NCBI RefSeq assembly: GCF_000744735.1
Contig: NZ_JQMM01000001.1
Coordinates: forward strand, 372,001-436,000
DNA length: 64,000 nucleotides
From: Porticoccus hydrocarbonoclasticus MCTG13d
GTDB taxonomy: Bacteria > Pseudomonadota > Gammaproteobacteria > Pseudomonadales > Porticoccaceae
Direction: 5' to 3'
Shown: positions 21,311 through 32,209 of the stretch, piece by piece
Numbering within the stretch: position 1 is the stretch's first letter
Layout: each line of letters opens with the position of its first letter
The notes under the pieces: model-generated
Told to the model about the DNA's origin: nothing
Seen by the model: the letters and a program-made list of their open reading frames with translations, nothing else
The model's database searches: none
Program-made: the position numbers and the translations under genes

Positions 21311-22759
21311 ATGAAGATTTACGCGACCGCGCTTTTTCTTATACTGGCAAGCTGTCCCGCCACAGCCAGCATAATCCCCTATTTCAGACTGGAAGATGGT
21401 CACACCAACTGGCAGTACGTTGCCAATTGGTCCAGTGGTATTTTTATCATTCTTCTTTCCATCACCGTCGTTACACTTTTTTTCAGTCGCCGGCAGGCCC
21501 ACCGCGCGAACAAGGCGCTGGAAGTCATCCGCCAGGAACTTGAACAACGCGTCAAGGAGCGCACTGCGACGCTGGATGAGTCAAACCGTTTACTGCAAAA
21601 GGCCAATGTTTTGTTACAGGGTGAAATTGTCCAGCACCGGGAAACTACCAGCCGGCTTCGCTCATCTGAAGCCTACATAAAAGATGTGTTGAGCTCGATG
21701 CCGCTGATGTTAATCGGTTTAACCGAAACGGGCAGCATCACACAATGGAACCGCCGCGCAGAAGAAATCACCGGTATCCCGGCAGCACAGGCGCTGTCGA
21801 AAAACCTGTGGCAAACCTACCCGACGATCACCTTGTCGAGGGAACAGGTAAAGAAGGCGTTAAGCGATAAAAAACCAGTGACTATCAAACACAGCCAGCG
21901 GGGCCAATACCATTTTGATATAACCATTTACCCATTGCGCAATCAGGCGGAAACCGATGCGGTCATCCTGATTGACGATGTCACACAACACATTCTTACA
22001 TCCAACATGCTGATTCAGCGCGACAAGATGTCTTCCATGGGCGAGCTGGCAGCGACCATGGCCCACGATATTAATGCCCCGTTGCAGATTATTCTGAATG
22101 ACCTTCAGACCGCATACCGACTATTACAAACAAATAGGGCGGGCTCGCCGTGGGCAGACGACGTAACCAGCGTACTGGAAGAGGCAGATCATCAGGGACA
22201 GCAGGCGCTGGCCGTTATCAACAATTTGCTGGACTTCTCGAAGAGTCGCGGTGGCGAGAAACGACTGGCAAACATCACTAGGCTTATCGAACACACGATC
22301 GAACTGGCTAATGATGTGCTTTCGGTACCGTCCGGGTTGCGCTTCCGGGAAATAAAAATAGAACGACACTACAGCCGAAATCTCCCGGATATTCCCTGCT
22401 ACGCATCAGAATTACAGCAGGTATTTCTCAGCTTGTTCCGGCATGCCTGTCACGCACTCGGCCAGGCGAACAGGTCGGGACACACACCAATTATTCGCAT
22501 TCAGGTCATTGTTTGTTATGACATGCTCTGGATCAAGGTCCAACACAATGGCCTTGGCATCAGCTATGATGAACAACAGTATATATTTGAACCCTTCTTC
22601 ACCAATAAAGCAGGCAAGTCATCCGCAGAAGACTATGACGCGGGCAAGCGCCTCTCGTTCTCACACTTCATCATTACAGAACAACACAAAGGACAGCTCG
22701 CAGTTACCTCTGACATGAATGTGGGCACCACCTTCCATATCCAGCTGCCCCTGGCATAG
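21311..22759 (+). CDS. Membrane PAS-domain histidine-kinase-like protein with degenerate ATPase domain
   Basis: A 482-residue protein. The N-terminal hydrophobic stretch (1-20) may be a signal or first helix, and a clear membrane helix covers about 42-60. A coiled coil (about 65-120, 'EQRVKERTATLDESNRLLQK') leads to a PAS domain (about 125-235) and a dimerisation/phospho-acceptor region with His252 in 'MAHDINAPLQII'. The C-terminal HATPase-like domain (about 365-482) is unusual: the N-box Asn is replaced by His378, the G1 'DNG' reads 'HNG' (His412), and the G2 'GLGL' reads 'RLSF'. It may not bind ATP, so it could be a pseudokinase. The start was chosen at the Met that precedes the hydrophobic segment. 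No response regulator is adjacent. Confidence 0.78.
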   Translation: MKIYATALFLILASCPATASIIPYFRLEDGHTNWQYVANWSSGIFIILLSITVVTLFFSRRQAHRANKALEVIRQELEQRVKERTATLDESNRLLQKANVLLQGEIVQHRETTSRLRSSEAYIKDVLSSMPLMLIGLTETGSITQWNRRAEEITGIPAAQALSKNLWQTYPTITLSREQVKKALSDKKPVTIKHSQRGQYHFDITIYPLRNQAETDAVILIDDVTQHILTSNMLIQRDKMSSMGELAATMAHDINAPLQIILNDLQTAYRLLQTNRAGSPWADDVTSVLEEADHQGQQALAVINNLLDFSKSRGGEKRLANITRLIEHTIELANDVLSVPSGLRFREIKIERHYSRNLPDIPCYASELQQVFLSLFRHACHALGQANRSGHTPIIRIQVIVCYDMLWIKVQHNGLGISYDEQQYIFEPFFTNKAGKSSAEDYDAGKRLSFSHFIITEQHKGQLAVTSDMNVGTTFHIQLPLA

Positions 22760-22783
22760 GATAGATATAACCCTCTGCCTGTA

Positions 22784-23821
22784 TCAGCTGCGATAGCCCT
22801 GGGGATTACCCAGCTGCCAGCGCCAGCTGTCTTCCATCATCTCAGATAGTCCACGAGATGCTGTCCATCCGAGCTCATTCTCGGCCTTGGATGTGTCCGC
22901 CCAACAGGCCGCAATATCCCCCGCCCTGCGCGGAGCCATTTTGAAGGACACAGTCTTTCCACTGGCAGATTCAAATGCCCTTATCATCTCCAGCACTGAA
23001 TAGCCTTTACCGGTACCGAGGTTCCAGGTGTGACACCCCGAAGTGCTTTTACCCTGGGCAAGGTAGTCCAATGCACGGACATGACCTTCGGCCAGATCCA
23101 TCACGTGAAGATAGTCCCGGATGCCTGTTCCATCAATAGTCGGGTAGTCCGAACCGAATACAGATAAGGCAGGCAATCGACCGATTGCCACCTGGGAAAT
23201 GTAAGGTAATAAATTATTTGGAATACCATTGGGATCTTCACCGATCAAGCCACTGGGGTGGGCACCCACCGGATTGAAGTAGCGCATCAGAGCAATTTGC
23301 CAAGCTCCGGACCCTGTAAGCTGTTCAGCACTCACTAAATCGCGCAGAATTTCCTCCACCATCAGCTTGGAGCGGCCGTAGGGGTTTGTGGCGGTGAGCG
23401 GGAAGTCCTCTTTGATGGGCACGGTAGGCGGATCGCCATAAACGGTAGCTGAGGAACTGAAAATTAACAGGGCAACCTGATGTTTCTGCATTGCTTCACA
23501 CAGACTTAGTGTGCCGGCAACATTGTTACGATAATAGAGGAGTGGCTTTTCACAGGACTCACCGACCGCTTTATAGCCCGCAAAATGCATCACTGCATCG
23601 ATATCGTGACTGTTAAAGAGGCTGTCCAGAACCCGGTGGTGATTGACATCACCTTCCACCACAGGAAAGTCCTCTCCGGTAATTTGTTTGACCCGATCCA
23701 GTGACGTCATACAACTGTTTGCAAAGTTATCCAGCACAACAATGTCGTGGCCTGCTTCAAGCAGCGCGACACAGGCATGACTGCCAATATAACCTGCACC
23801 TCCGGTGACCAGTACTTTCAT
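22784..23821 (-). CDS. galE: UDP-glucose 4-epimerase
   Basis: A 345-residue extended short-chain dehydrogenase. The NAD-binding motif is TGGAGYIGSH at the N-terminus, 'DNFANS' follows the second strand, and the catalytic Y148-x-x-x-K152 lies in 'YGRSK'. It interconverts UDP-glucose and UDP-galactose for envelope polysaccharides. It stands alone between the ribosomal block and the convergent kinase-like gene, whose stop is only 24 bases away. Confidence 0.95.
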   Translation of the reverse strand: MKVLVTGGAGYIGSHACVALLEAGHDIVVLDNFANSCMTSLDRVKQITGEDFPVVEGDVNHHRVLDSLFNSHDIDAVMHFAGYKAVGESCEKPLLYYRNNVAGTLSLCEAMQKHQVALLIFSSSATVYGDPPTVPIKEDFPLTATNPYGRSKLMVEEILRDLVSAEQLTGSGAWQIALMRYFNPVGAHPSGLIGEDPNGIPNNLLPYISQVAIGRLPALSVFGSDYPTIDGTGIRDYLHVMDLAEGHVRALDYLAQGKSTSGCHTWNLGTGKGYSVLEMIRAFESASGKTVSFKMAPRRAGDIAACWADTSKAENELGWTASRGLSEMMEDSWRWQLGNPQGYRS

Positions 23822-23912
23822 TGCGATACCCTGTATCTAAAATTATCAGTAATTATTCAGTAGCCCAAAAAGGCTATCGCGCACTCTTTAGTTTGCCGGG
23901 AAAAAAGGACAC

Positions 23913-23938
23913 AAAAAAGCCGGACATTCGTCCGGCTC
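23913..23938 (-). terminator. Rho-independent terminator after rplQ
   Basis: A 7-bp stem (GCCGGAC / GTCCGGC) is followed by six T residues on the minus strand. It lies about 30 bases after the rplQ stop and closes the long ribosomal transcription block. Confidence 0.9.
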
Positions 23939-23964
23939 TTATCTGACCAAATCACTGTGGTCAA

Positions 23965-24357
23965 TTATTCATCGTCTTCAACATCAACCGGCTCCACATC
24001 TGGACGGTCTACCAGTTCTACGTAAGCCATCGGTGCGGCATCACCAGAGCGTAGCCCACATTTAAGAATGCGGATATAGCCACCGGGACGACTTTCATAG
24101 CGCGGGCCGAGCTCGGCAAACAATTTACCGACAGCTGACTTGCAACGTAAACGGTCAAATGCCAGACGGCGATTGGCAACGCTGTCCTGTTTTGACAAGG
24201 TGATCAGCGGTTCGGCAAAACGCCTCAACTCTTTTGCTTTTGGCAGCGTGGTCCTGATCAATTCATGCTCAACCAGGGAGGTCGTCATATTGCGAAACAT
24301 GGCGCGACGGTGAGCACCTGTACGACTTAATTTGCGGCCACTAAGACGATGACGCAT
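23965..24357 (-). CDS. rplQ: 50S ribosomal protein L17
   Basis: 130 residues, with '[20 protein letters not shown]' at the N-terminus, diagnostic of L17. L17 sits near the polypeptide exit tunnel. The C-terminal tail is acidic ('[10 protein letters not shown]'). It is the last gene of the alpha operon, directly before the terminator. Confidence 0.97.
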   Translation of the reverse strand: MRHRLSGRKLSRTGAHRRAMFRNMTTSLVEHELIRTTLPKAKELRRFAEPLITLSKQDSVANRRLAFDRLRCKSAVGKLFAELGPRYESRPGGYIRILKCGLRSGDAAPMAYVELVDRPDVEPVDVEDDE

Positions 24358-24446
24358 GATTTTATACTTCCTTTAAAATAATGTTGCTGTTAACCCAGCA
24401 AGTATTCTATGCAACAGTGGCAGACAAAATCTGCAACCCTAATCAA

Positions 24447-25445
24447 TTAAACCTGTTCGGTGTCAGAACGCAGGCTGGCAGGTGGCCAGTTCTCCAGGCG
24501 CATACCCAAAGACAGTCCACGGGATGCCAGTACATCCTTAATTTCTGTAAGCGACTTTTTACCAAGATTTGGGGTCTTGAGCAGCTCAACTTCTGTGCGC
24601 TGGATAAGATCACCAATGTAATAGATGCTCTCTGCCTTAAGGCAGTTTGCTGAACGGACCGTCAGCTCAAGATCATCGACAGGACGCAAGAGGATCGGAT
24701 CCACTTCTTCCTCTCTCTCTACCGGCTCGGCAAGATTTTCACTTTCTAGGTCGACAAATACGGCCAGCTGCTGTTGCAGAATGGTAGCTGCGCGACGAAT
24801 GGCCTCTTCAGGATCAATAGTGCCATTCGTCTCAAGATCCAGCACAAGTTTGTCGAGGTCAGTACGCTGCTCAACCCGGGCACTCTCAACAACATAGGCT
24901 ACACGACGAACAGGGCTAAAGGTGGCATCCAACTGGAGACGGCCAATAGAACGGGTCTCATCTTCATCATTCCCACGGCTATCAACAGGCTGATAACCAC
25001 GCCCTGTAGTAATATGTAACTGCATATTCAGAGCTGTATCGCCAGTGATCGTGGCAATCAGGTGATCGGGATTCTTAATTTCTACAGAGTTATCTACCTG
25101 GATATCTCCTGCTGTCACAATCCCTTTCCCTTTTTTGCTGAGGGTCAGCGTAACATCGTCCTTATCGTGCAGTACGATAGCAACTTCTTTGAGGTTCAGG
25201 AGAATTTCAATAACATCTTCCTGAACGCCTTCGATACTGCTGTATTCATGTAGGACACCGTCAATCTCGACCTCTACAATGGCTGCACCACCCATTGATG
25301 ACAACAGAATGCGGCGCAGCGCATTACCCAGTGTATGACCAAATCCACGCTCCAATGGTTCTAAAACGACTTTGGCACGGGTTGGTCCGAGCTCGGTTAC
25401 GTCGATGTTACGTGGTGTCAAAAACTCATTTACTGATGTCTGCAT
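24447..25445 (-). CDS. rpoA: RNA polymerase alpha subunit
   Basis: 332 residues. The N-terminal assembly domain (1-235) includes '[20 protein letters not shown]'. A linker leads to the C-terminal domain (about 250-325) with '[14 protein letters not shown]' and '[20 protein letters not shown]', which contact UP elements and activators. Position in rpsM-rpsK-rpsD-rpoA-rplQ is the conserved one. Confidence 0.98.
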   Translation of the reverse strand: MQTSVNEFLTPRNIDVTELGPTRAKVVLEPLERGFGHTLGNALRRILLSSMGGAAIVEVEIDGVLHEYSSIEGVQEDVIEILLNLKEVAIVLHDKDDVTLTLSKKGKGIVTAGDIQVDNSVEIKNPDHLIATITGDTALNMQLHITTGRGYQPVDSRGNDEDETRSIGRLQLDATFSPVRRVAYVVESARVEQRTDLDKLVLDLETNGTIDPEEAIRRAATILQQQLAVFVDLESENLAEPVEREEEVDPILLRPVDDLELTVRSANCLKAESIYYIGDLIQRTEVELLKTPNLGKKSLTEIKDVLASRGLSLGMRLENWPPASLRSDTEQV

Positions 25446-25496
25446 ATCTATACCTGTTAGATGGGGTCGCTTAACTGGTTTTCAGCCTTCAGTTCT

Positions 25497-26117
25497 TTAC
25501 TTCGAGTAAAGTTCAACAATGAGGTTTTCATTGATTTCAGCAGGGAGATCGCTGCGCACCGGATTGCGCTTGAACACACCTTCCAACTTATTCGCATCTA
25601 TTTCCATCCAGTCAACCAATCCTCGCTGCGAAGCAATTTGCATCGCAGACTGAATACGTAACTGTTTTTTACATTTTTCACGAATGCTCACCACGTCGCC
25701 ATCCATTACTCTGTATGAGGGGATATTGACCTTTTTGCCATTCACTTGAATAGAGTTGTGAGCAACAAGTTGACGAGCCTCTGCACGCGTAGAACCAAAG
25801 CCCATGCGGTAAACAACGTTGTCCAAACGGCGCTCAAGCAGCTGCAGCAGGTTTTCACCGGTTGCACCTTTTATGCGGGCCGCTTCCTTGTAGTAATTGC
25901 GGAATTGTTTTTCCAATACGCCGTAAAGTCGACGCACTTTTTGTTTTTCGCGCAACTGAACGCCATAATCAGAAAGACGACCACGACGTTGACCGTGTTG
26001 GCCGGGTGCACTTTCTGCGCGACACTTTGACTCCAGTGGACGAATACCACTCTTAAGAAAAAGATCCGTGCCTTCGCGTCGGGAAAGCTTACAAGTCGGT
26101 CCAAGATATCTTGCCAT
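25497..26117 (-). CDS. rpsD: 30S ribosomal protein S4
   Basis: 206 residues, beginning '[20 protein letters not shown]'. The S4 RNA-binding domain is at about 95-160 ('[21 protein letters not shown]'). The N-terminal cysteine cluster of zinc-type S4 is absent, as in E. coli. S4 nucleates 30S assembly and, in E. coli, represses the alpha operon by binding the rpsM leader. Confidence 0.98.
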   Translation of the reverse strand: MARYLGPTCKLSRREGTDLFLKSGIRPLESKCRAESAPGQHGQRRGRLSDYGVQLREKQKVRRLYGVLEKQFRNYYKEAARIKGATGENLLQLLERRLDNVVYRMGFGSTRAEARQLVAHNSIQVNGKKVNIPSYRVMDGDVVSIREKCKKQLRIQSAMQIASQRGLVDWMEIDANKLEGVFKRNPVRSDLPAEINENLIVELYSK

Positions 26118-26132
26118 TAGTTAACTATCCTC

Positions 26133-26525
26133 TTATACCCGACGCTTTTTCGGCGGACGACAGCCGTTGTGCGGGATCGGTGTTACGTCGGTGATATTGG
26201 TAATTTTGAAGCCTGCATTGTTCAGTGCGCGCACGGCAGACTCACGTCCGGGCCCGGGGCCTTTCACCTGGACATCCAGATTTTTCAATCCGTATTCCTG
26301 TGCAGCGAGGCCAGCACGCTCTGCAGCTACCTGTGCAGCAAAAGGCGTACTTTTCCGTGAACCGCGGAAGCCAGAACCACCAGAGGTAGCCCAGCTCAGG
26401 GTATTACCCTGACGATCACTAATCGTTACGATCGTATTGTTGAATGAAGCGTGAATATGCGCCACACCATCAACAACTGTCTTTTTGACTTTTTTTCGAG
26501 TCGATTTTTGTCCAGGCTTTGCCAT
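26133..26525 (-). CDS. rpsK: 30S ribosomal protein S11
   Basis: 130 residues ending in the conserved basic '[18 protein letters not shown]'. '[18 protein letters not shown]' and '[16 protein letters not shown]' are standard. S11 lies on the 30S platform. It is 9 bases after rpsM. Confidence 0.98.
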   Translation of the reverse strand: MAKPGQKSTRKKVKKTVVDGVAHIHASFNNTIVTISDRQGNTLSWATSGGSGFRGSRKSTPFAAQVAAERAGLAAQEYGLKNLDVQVKGPGPGRESAVRALNNAGFKITNITDVTPIPHNGCRPPKKRRV

Positions 26526-26534
26526 TTGTCTTTC

Positions 26535-26891
26535 CTATCGCTTGATGGGCTTGCGAGGGCCTTTACGGGTACGCGCATTCGTTTTGGTGCGTTGACCGCG
26601 CAGCGGCAGACCACGGCGGTGACGGAGACCTCTATAACAGGCCAGGTCCATCAAACGCTTGATGCTCATGCTGACTTCGCGACGCAGATCACCTTCAACT
26701 GTATGATCGCCAACAGCATTACGGACAGCGTCCATCTGCTCATCGCTCAAATCGGAAATCTTAACGTCCTCGGCAATACCAACCTGGGCACAAATGGCAC
26801 GGGCTGAACTGCGACCAATCCCGAAAACATAGGTAAGTGAAATCACCGCATGTTTATTATCTGGGATGTTGACACCGGCAATACGGGCCAT
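26535..26891 (-). CDS. rpsM: 30S ribosomal protein S13
   Basis: 118 residues, '[20 protein letters not shown]' at the start and the basic C-terminal tail '[18 protein letters not shown]' that reaches the P-site tRNA. A GTG one codon upstream belongs to the AAAGTG leader. It is the first gene of the alpha operon and has its own promoter at 26968-26996. Confidence 0.98.
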   Translation of the reverse strand: MARIAGVNIPDNKHAVISLTYVFGIGRSSARAICAQVGIAEDVKISDLSDEQMDAVRNAVGDHTVEGDLRREVSMSIKRLMDLACYRGLRHRRGLPLRGQRTKTNARTRKGPRKPIKR

Positions 26892-26967
26892 CACTTTACT
26901 CCACTTTTATGTTTAACTGCCGTCAACTTGCTTTAACAGCCCACAGGGCTGGCCAAAAAGGCGCAAA

Positions 26968-26996
26968 AGGATAGCGCTGAAGGCACAAAAAATCAA
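26968..26996 (-). promoter_or_regulatory. Sigma70-type promoter of the alpha operon (rpsM)
   Basis: TTGATT (26991-26996) and TATCCT (26968-26973) are separated by exactly 17 bases on the minus strand, about 75 bases before rpsM. The leader contains a short AGCCC/GGGCT hairpin. In E. coli the corresponding leader folds into the S4-binding pseudoknot; I cannot confirm that fold here. Confidence 0.7.
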
Positions 26997-27009
26997 TATC
27001 TGTCTACGA

Positions 27010-27126
27010 CTAACCCTGCCGTTGTTTATGGCGGGGTTCTGCACTACAAATCACTCTCACAACACTCTTGCGCTTAACAACCTTGCAGTTGCGGCACATT
27101 TTTTTTACCGAAGCACGCACTTTCAT
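27010..27126 (-). CDS. rpmJ: 50S ribosomal protein L36
   Basis: A 38-residue gene found by reading the gap between secY and rpsM. The protein starts [20 protein letters not shown] and has the zinc-ribbon ligands Cys11, Cys14, Cys27 and His33, so it is the zinc-binding ('C+') form. An AGGT-type ribosome-binding site precedes the ATG. The secY-rpmJ-rpsM order is standard. Confidence 0.95.
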   Translation of the reverse strand: MKVRASVKKMCRNCKVVKRKSVVRVICSAEPRHKQRQG

Positions 27127-27145
27127 AGGAACACCTCAACTTCAA

Positions 27146-28468
27146 CTAGCGAATCCCGCTGCCAAAACCTTTCAGATTCGATTTCTTCATTAGCGATTCA
27201 TACTGACGTGACATCAAATGAGATTGGACCTGAGCCATGAAATCCATGGTAACAACGACAACAATCAGCAATGAGGTGCCACCCAGATAGAAGGGCACAT
27301 TAAAATAAATATTCAAAAATTGCGGCAGCAAGCATACAGCCGCCATATACAAACCACCGACCAGGGTCAACTTTGTCATGACACCGTCGATATAACGCGC
27401 AGTTTGTTCGCCGGGACGAATACCAGGTAAGAACGCCCCACCCCGCTTAAGGTTATCCGCCATTTCTTTCGGGTTAAACATCAATGCCGAATAGAAAAAA
27501 CAGAAGAAAATAATCAACCCAGCAAACAGCAGTACATGCAACGGCTGGCCTGGCCCGAGAAATAATGCAACGTCCTGCAACCAATCCGGACTATCTGCCC
27601 CCTGCCCAAACCATTGCGCAATTGACGCAGGGAACAACAGAATGCTACTGGCGAAAATTGCCGGTATAACACCTGCCATATTCACTTTCAGAGGTAGATG
27701 GCTGGTTTGTGCTGGACCTCTTCCAGGTTGTCTTTGTGCGTAGTTCACAGTGATGCGGCGCTGTCCACGCTCGACAAACACAACAAAATAAACCACGGCG
27801 ATTGCCAAAACGCCTACGACCAGCAAGGCGAGTATATGCAATTCACCCTGCCGCGATGATTCAAATGCTTGGCCAATTGCAGACGGGATGCCTGCTGCAA
27901 TGCCGGCAAAAATCAGCATCGATATACCGTTTCCAACGCCCCGCTCCGTGATCTGCTCACCGAGCCACATCATAAACACAGCACCAGTCACCAGCGATAC
28001 TACAGCAATAAAATAAAAGCTGAAGTCTGCGGAAAAAGCCAACCCTTGTCCCGCCAGACCTACTGACATACCAATAGCCTGAACAGTAGCAAGCAGCACA
28101 GTCCCGTAACGCGTGTACTGGTTAATTTTGCGTCGACCAGCATCACCCTCTTTTTTTAACTGCTCCAGCGACGGCGTTACAGCTGTCAACAACTGCATGA
28201 TAATCGATGCCGAAATATAGGGCATGATGCCAAGTGCTAGGATACTCATTCTCTCCAAGGCACCACCGGAAAACATGTTGAACATGCCGATGATTGTTCC
28301 CTGATTCTGACTGAACAGGTCAGCCAGTCGGTCCGGGTCTATGCCCGGCACCGGGATATGAGTCCCGATACGGTAAATTACCAGCGCTACAAACAAAAAG
28401 CGAAGGCGAGCCCAAAGCTCGCCCAAACCTTTAGTATTGCCCTGCGGCATGTTTCCGGGTTTTGCCAT
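27146..28468 (-). CDS. secY: Protein translocase subunit SecY
   Basis: 440 residues with ten membrane helices. It forms the protein-conducting channel with SecE (encoded at 54012) and SecG. Landmarks are '[13 protein letters not shown]' after helix 1, the plug region, '[17 protein letters not shown]'-type segments near helix 4, and '[20 protein letters not shown]' in the cytosolic loop that contacts SecA and the ribosome. It lies between rplO and rpmJ as usual. Confidence 0.97.
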   Translation of the reverse strand: MAKPGNMPQGNTKGLGELWARLRFLFVALVIYRIGTHIPVPGIDPDRLADLFSQNQGTIIGMFNMFSGGALERMSILALGIMPYISASIIMQLLTAVTPSLEQLKKEGDAGRRKINQYTRYGTVLLATVQAIGMSVGLAGQGLAFSADFSFYFIAVVSLVTGAVFMMWLGEQITERGVGNGISMLIFAGIAAGIPSAIGQAFESSRQGELHILALLVVGVLAIAVVYFVVFVERGQRRITVNYAQRQPGRGPAQTSHLPLKVNMAGVIPAIFASSILLFPASIAQWFGQGADSPDWLQDVALFLGPGQPLHVLLFAGLIIFFCFFYSALMFNPKEMADNLKRGGAFLPGIRPGEQTARYIDGVMTKLTLVGGLYMAAVCLLPQFLNIYFNVPFYLGGTSLLIVVVVTMDFMAQVQSHLMSRQYESLMKKSNLKGFGSGIR

Positions 28469-28474
28469 CAGGCT

Positions 28475-28909
28475 TTACTCTTCAACTTTGCCGCCAGCTG
28501 CTTCAATCGCAGCACGAGCACCTTTGGTTACACGCAAGCCTTTAACAGTAACGGGCCGATCCACTTCACCGGACATGAAAACCTTCGCGCGGGTAATTGA
28601 TGCATTAATCAAACCTGCAGCACGCAATGTTGCGATGTCGACCAGATCACCGGAGACGCTATTCAATTCACTCAAACGGATTTCAGCCGTAACGCGGGAA
28701 ATACGGGAAGTGAAGCCATACTTCGGCAAACGTTTCTGCAAGGGCATCTGTCCGCCTTCAAAACCCGGGCGAACACTTCCACCGGAACGTGCTTTCTGGC
28801 CCTTGTGGCCACGACCAGCAGTTTTACCCAAGCCACTGCCAATACCTCGGCCGACACGTTTGCCTTCCTTGATTCTGCCTGGTGCGGGACTTAGCGTATT
28901 CAGACGCAT
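28475..28909 (-). CDS. rplO: 50S ribosomal protein L15
   Basis: 144 residues. The glycine- and arginine-rich N-terminal extension '[20 protein letters not shown]' is diagnostic of L15. The gene is 2 bases after rpmD and 6 bases before secY. Confidence 0.97.
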   Translation of the reverse strand: MRLNTLSPAPGRIKEGKRVGRGIGSGLGKTAGRGHKGQKARSGGSVRPGFEGGQMPLQKRLPKYGFTSRISRVTAEIRLSELNSVSGDLVDIATLRAAGLINASITRAKVFMSGEVDRPVTVKGLRVTKGARAAIEAAGGKVEE

Positions 28910-28911
28910 GT

Positions 28912-29100
28912 CTATACTCCCTCAACCTTAACCATATAGTGAACTTTATTAATCATGCCACGAACTGAAGGAGTGTCTTCGACCTCTACAGTGTGGTTGA
29001 TGCGACGCAAACCCAGACCTGCTACACACGCCTTATGAGCTGCAAGTCGGCCATGTACGCTGCGCACCTGAGTAACCTTGATTTTCTTAGCTTTTGTCAT
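28912..29100 (-). CDS. rpmD: 50S ribosomal protein L30
   Basis: 62 residues, '[20 protein letters not shown]' then '[20 protein letters not shown]', typical of bacterial L30. It sits between rpsE and rplO in the spc order. Confidence 0.96.
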   Translation of the reverse strand: MTKAKKIKVTQVRSVHGRLAAHKACVAGLGLRRINHTVEVEDTPSVRGMINKVHYMVKVEGV

Positions 29101-29142
29101 GGTAAAGCTTCCGTTTTGTACTTAACGCGGCAACCGCCGTAC

Positions 29143-29655
29143 TTAATTCAGTATCTCTTCTACGCTCTTACCGCGCTTTGCTGCCACTGTTTCTGGTGAA
29201 CTCATTTCTTGCAATGCTTTAAATGTTGCGCGAACAACATTGACAGGGTTGGTAGAGCCGTAGCATTTTGCCAATACGTTTTGCACACCGGCAATTTCCA
29301 GCACCGCGCGCATAGCACCACCAGCAATAACGCCAGTACCATCAGAGGCCGGCTGCATATAGACTTTGGATGCACCATGGTTGGCCTTGGTAGGGTACTG
29401 AATAGTAGTACCTTTCAAATCCACCTGAATCATATTGCGACGAGCAGCCTCCATGGCTTTCTGAATGGCCTGGGGCACTTCACGCGCCTTACCGCGACCA
29501 AATCCAACTTTGCCGTTACCATCACCAACGACAGTCAGCGCAGTAAAACCAAATATCCGACCACCTTTTACAGTTTTGGCGACCCGATTAACCTCAACCA
29601 GTTTTTCCTGCAGCCCTTCTTCACCGGCTGACGTATCTCTCTGATCTCTAGACAT
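29143..29655 (-). CDS. rpsE: 30S ribosomal protein S5
   Basis: 170 residues. The N-terminal double-stranded RNA-binding fold includes '[20 protein letters not shown]' and '[19 protein letters not shown]'. S5 affects decoding fidelity and mRNA unwinding at the entry tunnel. The spectinomycin-contact loop near residues 20-30 looks ordinary. Confidence 0.97.
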   Translation of the reverse strand: MSRDQRDTSAGEEGLQEKLVEVNRVAKTVKGGRIFGFTALTVVGDGNGKVGFGRGKAREVPQAIQKAMEAARRNMIQVDLKGTTIQYPTKANHGASKVYMQPASDGTGVIAGGAMRAVLEIAGVQNVLAKCYGSTNPVNVVRATFKALQEMSSPETVAAKRGKSVEEILN

Positions 29656-29667
29656 AACAATAAACCT

Positions 29668-30018
29668 TTAGAATTCCAGGCCGGCTTCACGAGCGGCATC
29701 GGCTAACGCTTTAACGCGTCCGTGATACTTGAAACCACTCCGGTCAAATGCAACCTGAGTGACACCTGCCTGCTTGGCACGTTCTGCAATCAGAGCGCCG
29801 ACACCCTTAGCCGCATCCGTATTGCCGGTTTTACCGGCACGCAGTGATTTGTCCAGCGTTGAAGCACTGGCCAGAATCAAGCCGCCACAAGGCGATATAA
29901 CTTGCGCATAAATGTGACGCGGCGTTCTGTTCACACAGAGACGATTCGCGCCCAGTTCTTGTATCTTGCAGCGGGCACGACGTGCACGACGCAAACGTGA
30001 TTGTTTCTTGTCGCTCAT
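29668..30018 (-). CDS. rplR: 50S ribosomal protein L18
   Basis: 116 residues, ending '[20 protein letters not shown]', the L18 signature for 5S rRNA binding. The strongly basic N-terminus ('[19 protein letters not shown]') is typical. It lies between rplF and rpsE. Confidence 0.97.
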   Translation of the reverse strand: MSDKKQSRLRRARRARCKIQELGANRLCVNRTPRHIYAQVISPCGGLILASASTLDKSLRAGKTGNTDAAKGVGALIAERAKQAGVTQVAFDRSGFKYHGRVKALADAAREAGLEF

Positions 30019-30027
30019 GATCTTGAC

Positions 30028-30561
30028 CTACTTCTTCTTCGCTTCTTTACGACGTACCTGCTCATCCGCATAGCGAACTCCTTTGCCTTTGTAGGGCTCA
30101 GGTGGACGGAAAGCACGTATTTCTGATGCTACCTGTCCAAGCAGCTGCTTATCTGCCGACTTCAATAAAATTTCTGTCTGACTCGGTGTCTCTACTGAAA
30201 CACCGTCAGGCAGTTGATATTCAACGGGGTGGGAAAAGCCCAGCGTTAAATTGATTTTGCCACCCTGCGCCTGGGCACGATAACCCACGCCAATTAGCTG
30301 TAGCTTTTTGACGAAACCCTCACCAACACCCAGAACCATATTGTTGACCAATGAGCGGGTCGTTCCGGCCATGGCATTCGCCTGCTTACTTCCATCACGC
30401 GCAGCAAAGGTCAACAGGTTATCGTCCTGCTTGATTTCTACCTGTTGATTAACAGCCAACGAGAGGGCTTTTGAACCACTCTTGACTGAAATCTCATTAG
30501 TGCCGAGTTTTACTTCCACACCAGCCGGTATGGTAACCGGGTTTTTTGCAACTCTAGACAT
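30028..30561 (-). CDS. rplF: 50S ribosomal protein L6
   Basis: 177 residues from '[17 protein letters not shown]'. Two L6 repeats are visible, the second with '[20 protein letters not shown]'. L6 lies near the factor-binding site. The open frame continues 22 codons upstream into rpsH, but the chosen ATG gives the standard length. Confidence 0.97.
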   Translation of the reverse strand: MSRVAKNPVTIPAGVEVKLGTNEISVKSGSKALSLAVNQQVEIKQDDNLLTFAARDGSKQANAMAGTTRSLVNNMVLGVGEGFVKKLQLIGVGYRAQAQGGKINLTLGFSHPVEYQLPDGVSVETPSQTEILLKSADKQLLGQVASEIRAFRPPEPYKGKGVRYADEQVRRKEAKKK

Positions 30562-30574
30562 CTCGACTATCCCA

Positions 30575-30967
30575 TTAGAAAACTGTGCAGAGAACCTCAC
30601 CGCCAATACCGGCAGCACGGGCAGCACGATCAGTCATCACACCTTTACTTGTGGAGACGATAGCTACACCCAAGCCAGCACGAATACTTGGCAGTTTGTC
30701 TGAACCTGAATACTGGCGAAGGCCCGGCCTACTGTAACGGGTAATCGTTTCGATCACCGGTTTACCTTCAAAGTATTTCAGCACCAGGGTTAACTCCGGC
30801 TTGGCACCATCCGCAACACTGAAATCAGTAATATAACCTTCGTCCTTCAAAACCTGGGCAACAGCCACTTTCAATTTGGCGGACGGCATAGTGACAGATT
30901 TTTTTGCCGACATCTGCGCGTTGCGGATGCGGGTCAACATATCTGCCAGGGTATCTTGCATACTCAT
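30575..30967 (-). CDS. rpsH: 30S ribosomal protein S8
   Basis: 130 residues, '[18 protein letters not shown]' at the start and '[20 protein letters not shown]' near the end. S8 binds helix 21 of 16S rRNA and in E. coli represses the spc operon at a site around the rplE start. Confidence 0.97.
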   Translation of the reverse strand: MSMQDTLADMLTRIRNAQMSAKKSVTMPSAKLKVAVAQVLKDEGYITDFSVADGAKPELTLVLKYFEGKPVIETITRYSRPGLRQYSGSDKLPSIRAGLGVAIVSTSKGVMTDRAARAAGIGGEVLCTVF

Positions 30968-30996
30968 CTGATTAATTCCTTAATTCGCGACGCTGC

Positions 30997-31302
30997 TTAC
31001 CAACTGGCCTTAACCAGGCCTGGAACATCTCCGCGCATGGCAGCTTCACGAAGCTTATTGCGGCACAGACCAAATTTACGATAGACACCATGGGGACGAC
31101 CGGTTTGACGACAACGACGCTGCTGACGGCAAGGGCTGGCATTACGTGGCAATTGTTGGAACTTCACCTGAGCATCCCAACGCTCTTCATCAGAAAGCGA
31201 GGCATTGGAAATGATTGCTTTCAACTCGGCACGCTTTTCAGCGTATTTCGCAACAATACGTGCACGTTTTTTCTCGCGCTCGATCATGGATGTCTTTGCC
31301 AT
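30997..31302 (-). CDS. rpsN: 30S ribosomal protein S14
   Basis: 101 residues, the long zinc-free form: the C-terminal region reads '[20 protein letters not shown]' without the CxxC pairs of the short form. It lies between rplE and rpsH. Confidence 0.96.
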   Translation of the reverse strand: MAKTSMIEREKKRARIVAKYAEKRAELKAIISNASLSDEERWDAQVKFQQLPRNASPCRQQRRCRQTGRPHGVYRKFGLCRNKLREAAMRGDVPGLVKASW

Positions 31303-31312
31303 ATAACTTACC

Positions 31313-31852
31313 TCAACCTTTCAGCGGAAAACTGAAAGCACGGAGCAGAGCCCGGCCTTCATCGTCATTGCGGGCGGTGGTGGTAATGGTGATATCCAGT
31401 CCACGCAACGTATCCACTTTATCGTACTCAATTTCAGGAAAAATGATTTGCTCGGTGACACCCATGGAGAAGTTCCCATGACCGTCAAAGGATTTCGGGC
31501 TGACACCTCGAAAATCCCTGATTCTTGGAATCGCCAGAGAGATCAGGCGTTCGAGAAACTCGTACATACGATCACTCCGCAAAGTCACTTTGCAACCGAT
31601 GGGCCAACCCTCACGGACTTTGAACCCGGCGATTGACTTGCGTGCTTTGGTGACGACCGGCTTTTGCCCAGCGATCAACGTCATATCCGCCACCGCATTT
31701 TCAAGGGCTTTTTTATCGCCCAGCGCTTCACCCACACCCATGTTTAGTGTGATTTTAGTGATCCTTGGCACCTGCATTACATTTGCCAGCCCCAGCTCTT
31801 CTTTAAGCTTGGAAGCAATTTCACTCTTGTAGACTTCTCTCAGCCTTGCCAT
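31313..31852 (-). CDS. rplE: 50S ribosomal protein L5
   Basis: 179 residues. '[20 protein letters not shown]', '[20 protein letters not shown]' and the C-terminal '[19 protein letters not shown]' are standard. L5 binds 5S rRNA and bridges to S13. Confidence 0.97.
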   Translation of the reverse strand: MARLREVYKSEIASKLKEELGLANVMQVPRITKITLNMGVGEALGDKKALENAVADMTLIAGQKPVVTKARKSIAGFKVREGWPIGCKVTLRSDRMYEFLERLISLAIPRIRDFRGVSPKSFDGHGNFSMGVTEQIIFPEIEYDKVDTLRGLDITITTTARNDDEGRALLRAFSFPLKG

Positions 31853-31869
31853 GTCAGTTTCCTGTCAAA

Positions 31870-32187
31870 TTAGGCGTCAACGGCTTCGCCGTTGGATTTA
31901 AAAATACGAACTTTCTTACCATCTTCGAGCACTTTGAAGCCCACACGGTCCGCCTTACTGGTTGCACGATTATAAATTGCAACATTCGAGGACTGAATCG
32001 GTGCCTCTTTCTCAATGATTCCACCAGGAACATTCATCTGAGGATTTGGTTTCTGATGTTTTTTGATGATATTCACACCGGAGATCAACAGACGACCATC
32101 GGCCTGCACCTTGAGTACCTTGCCACGTTTGCCTTTATCTTTACCGGCTGTCACGATGATTTCATCATCACGTTTAATCTTGCGCAT
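31870..32187 (-). CDS. rplX: 50S ribosomal protein L24
   Basis: 105 residues with an N-terminal KOW motif ('[20 protein letters not shown]'). L24 starts 50S assembly at the 5' end of 23S rRNA. It follows rplN by 22 bases. Confidence 0.97.
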   Translation of the reverse strand: MRKIKRDDEIIVTAGKDKGKRGKVLKVQADGRLLISGVNIIKKHQKPNPQMNVPGGIIEKEAPIQSSNVAIYNRATSKADRVGFKVLEDGKKVRIFKSNGEAVDA

Positions 32188-32209
32188 AACCCTTTCCTCG
32201 CCCCCGGCC

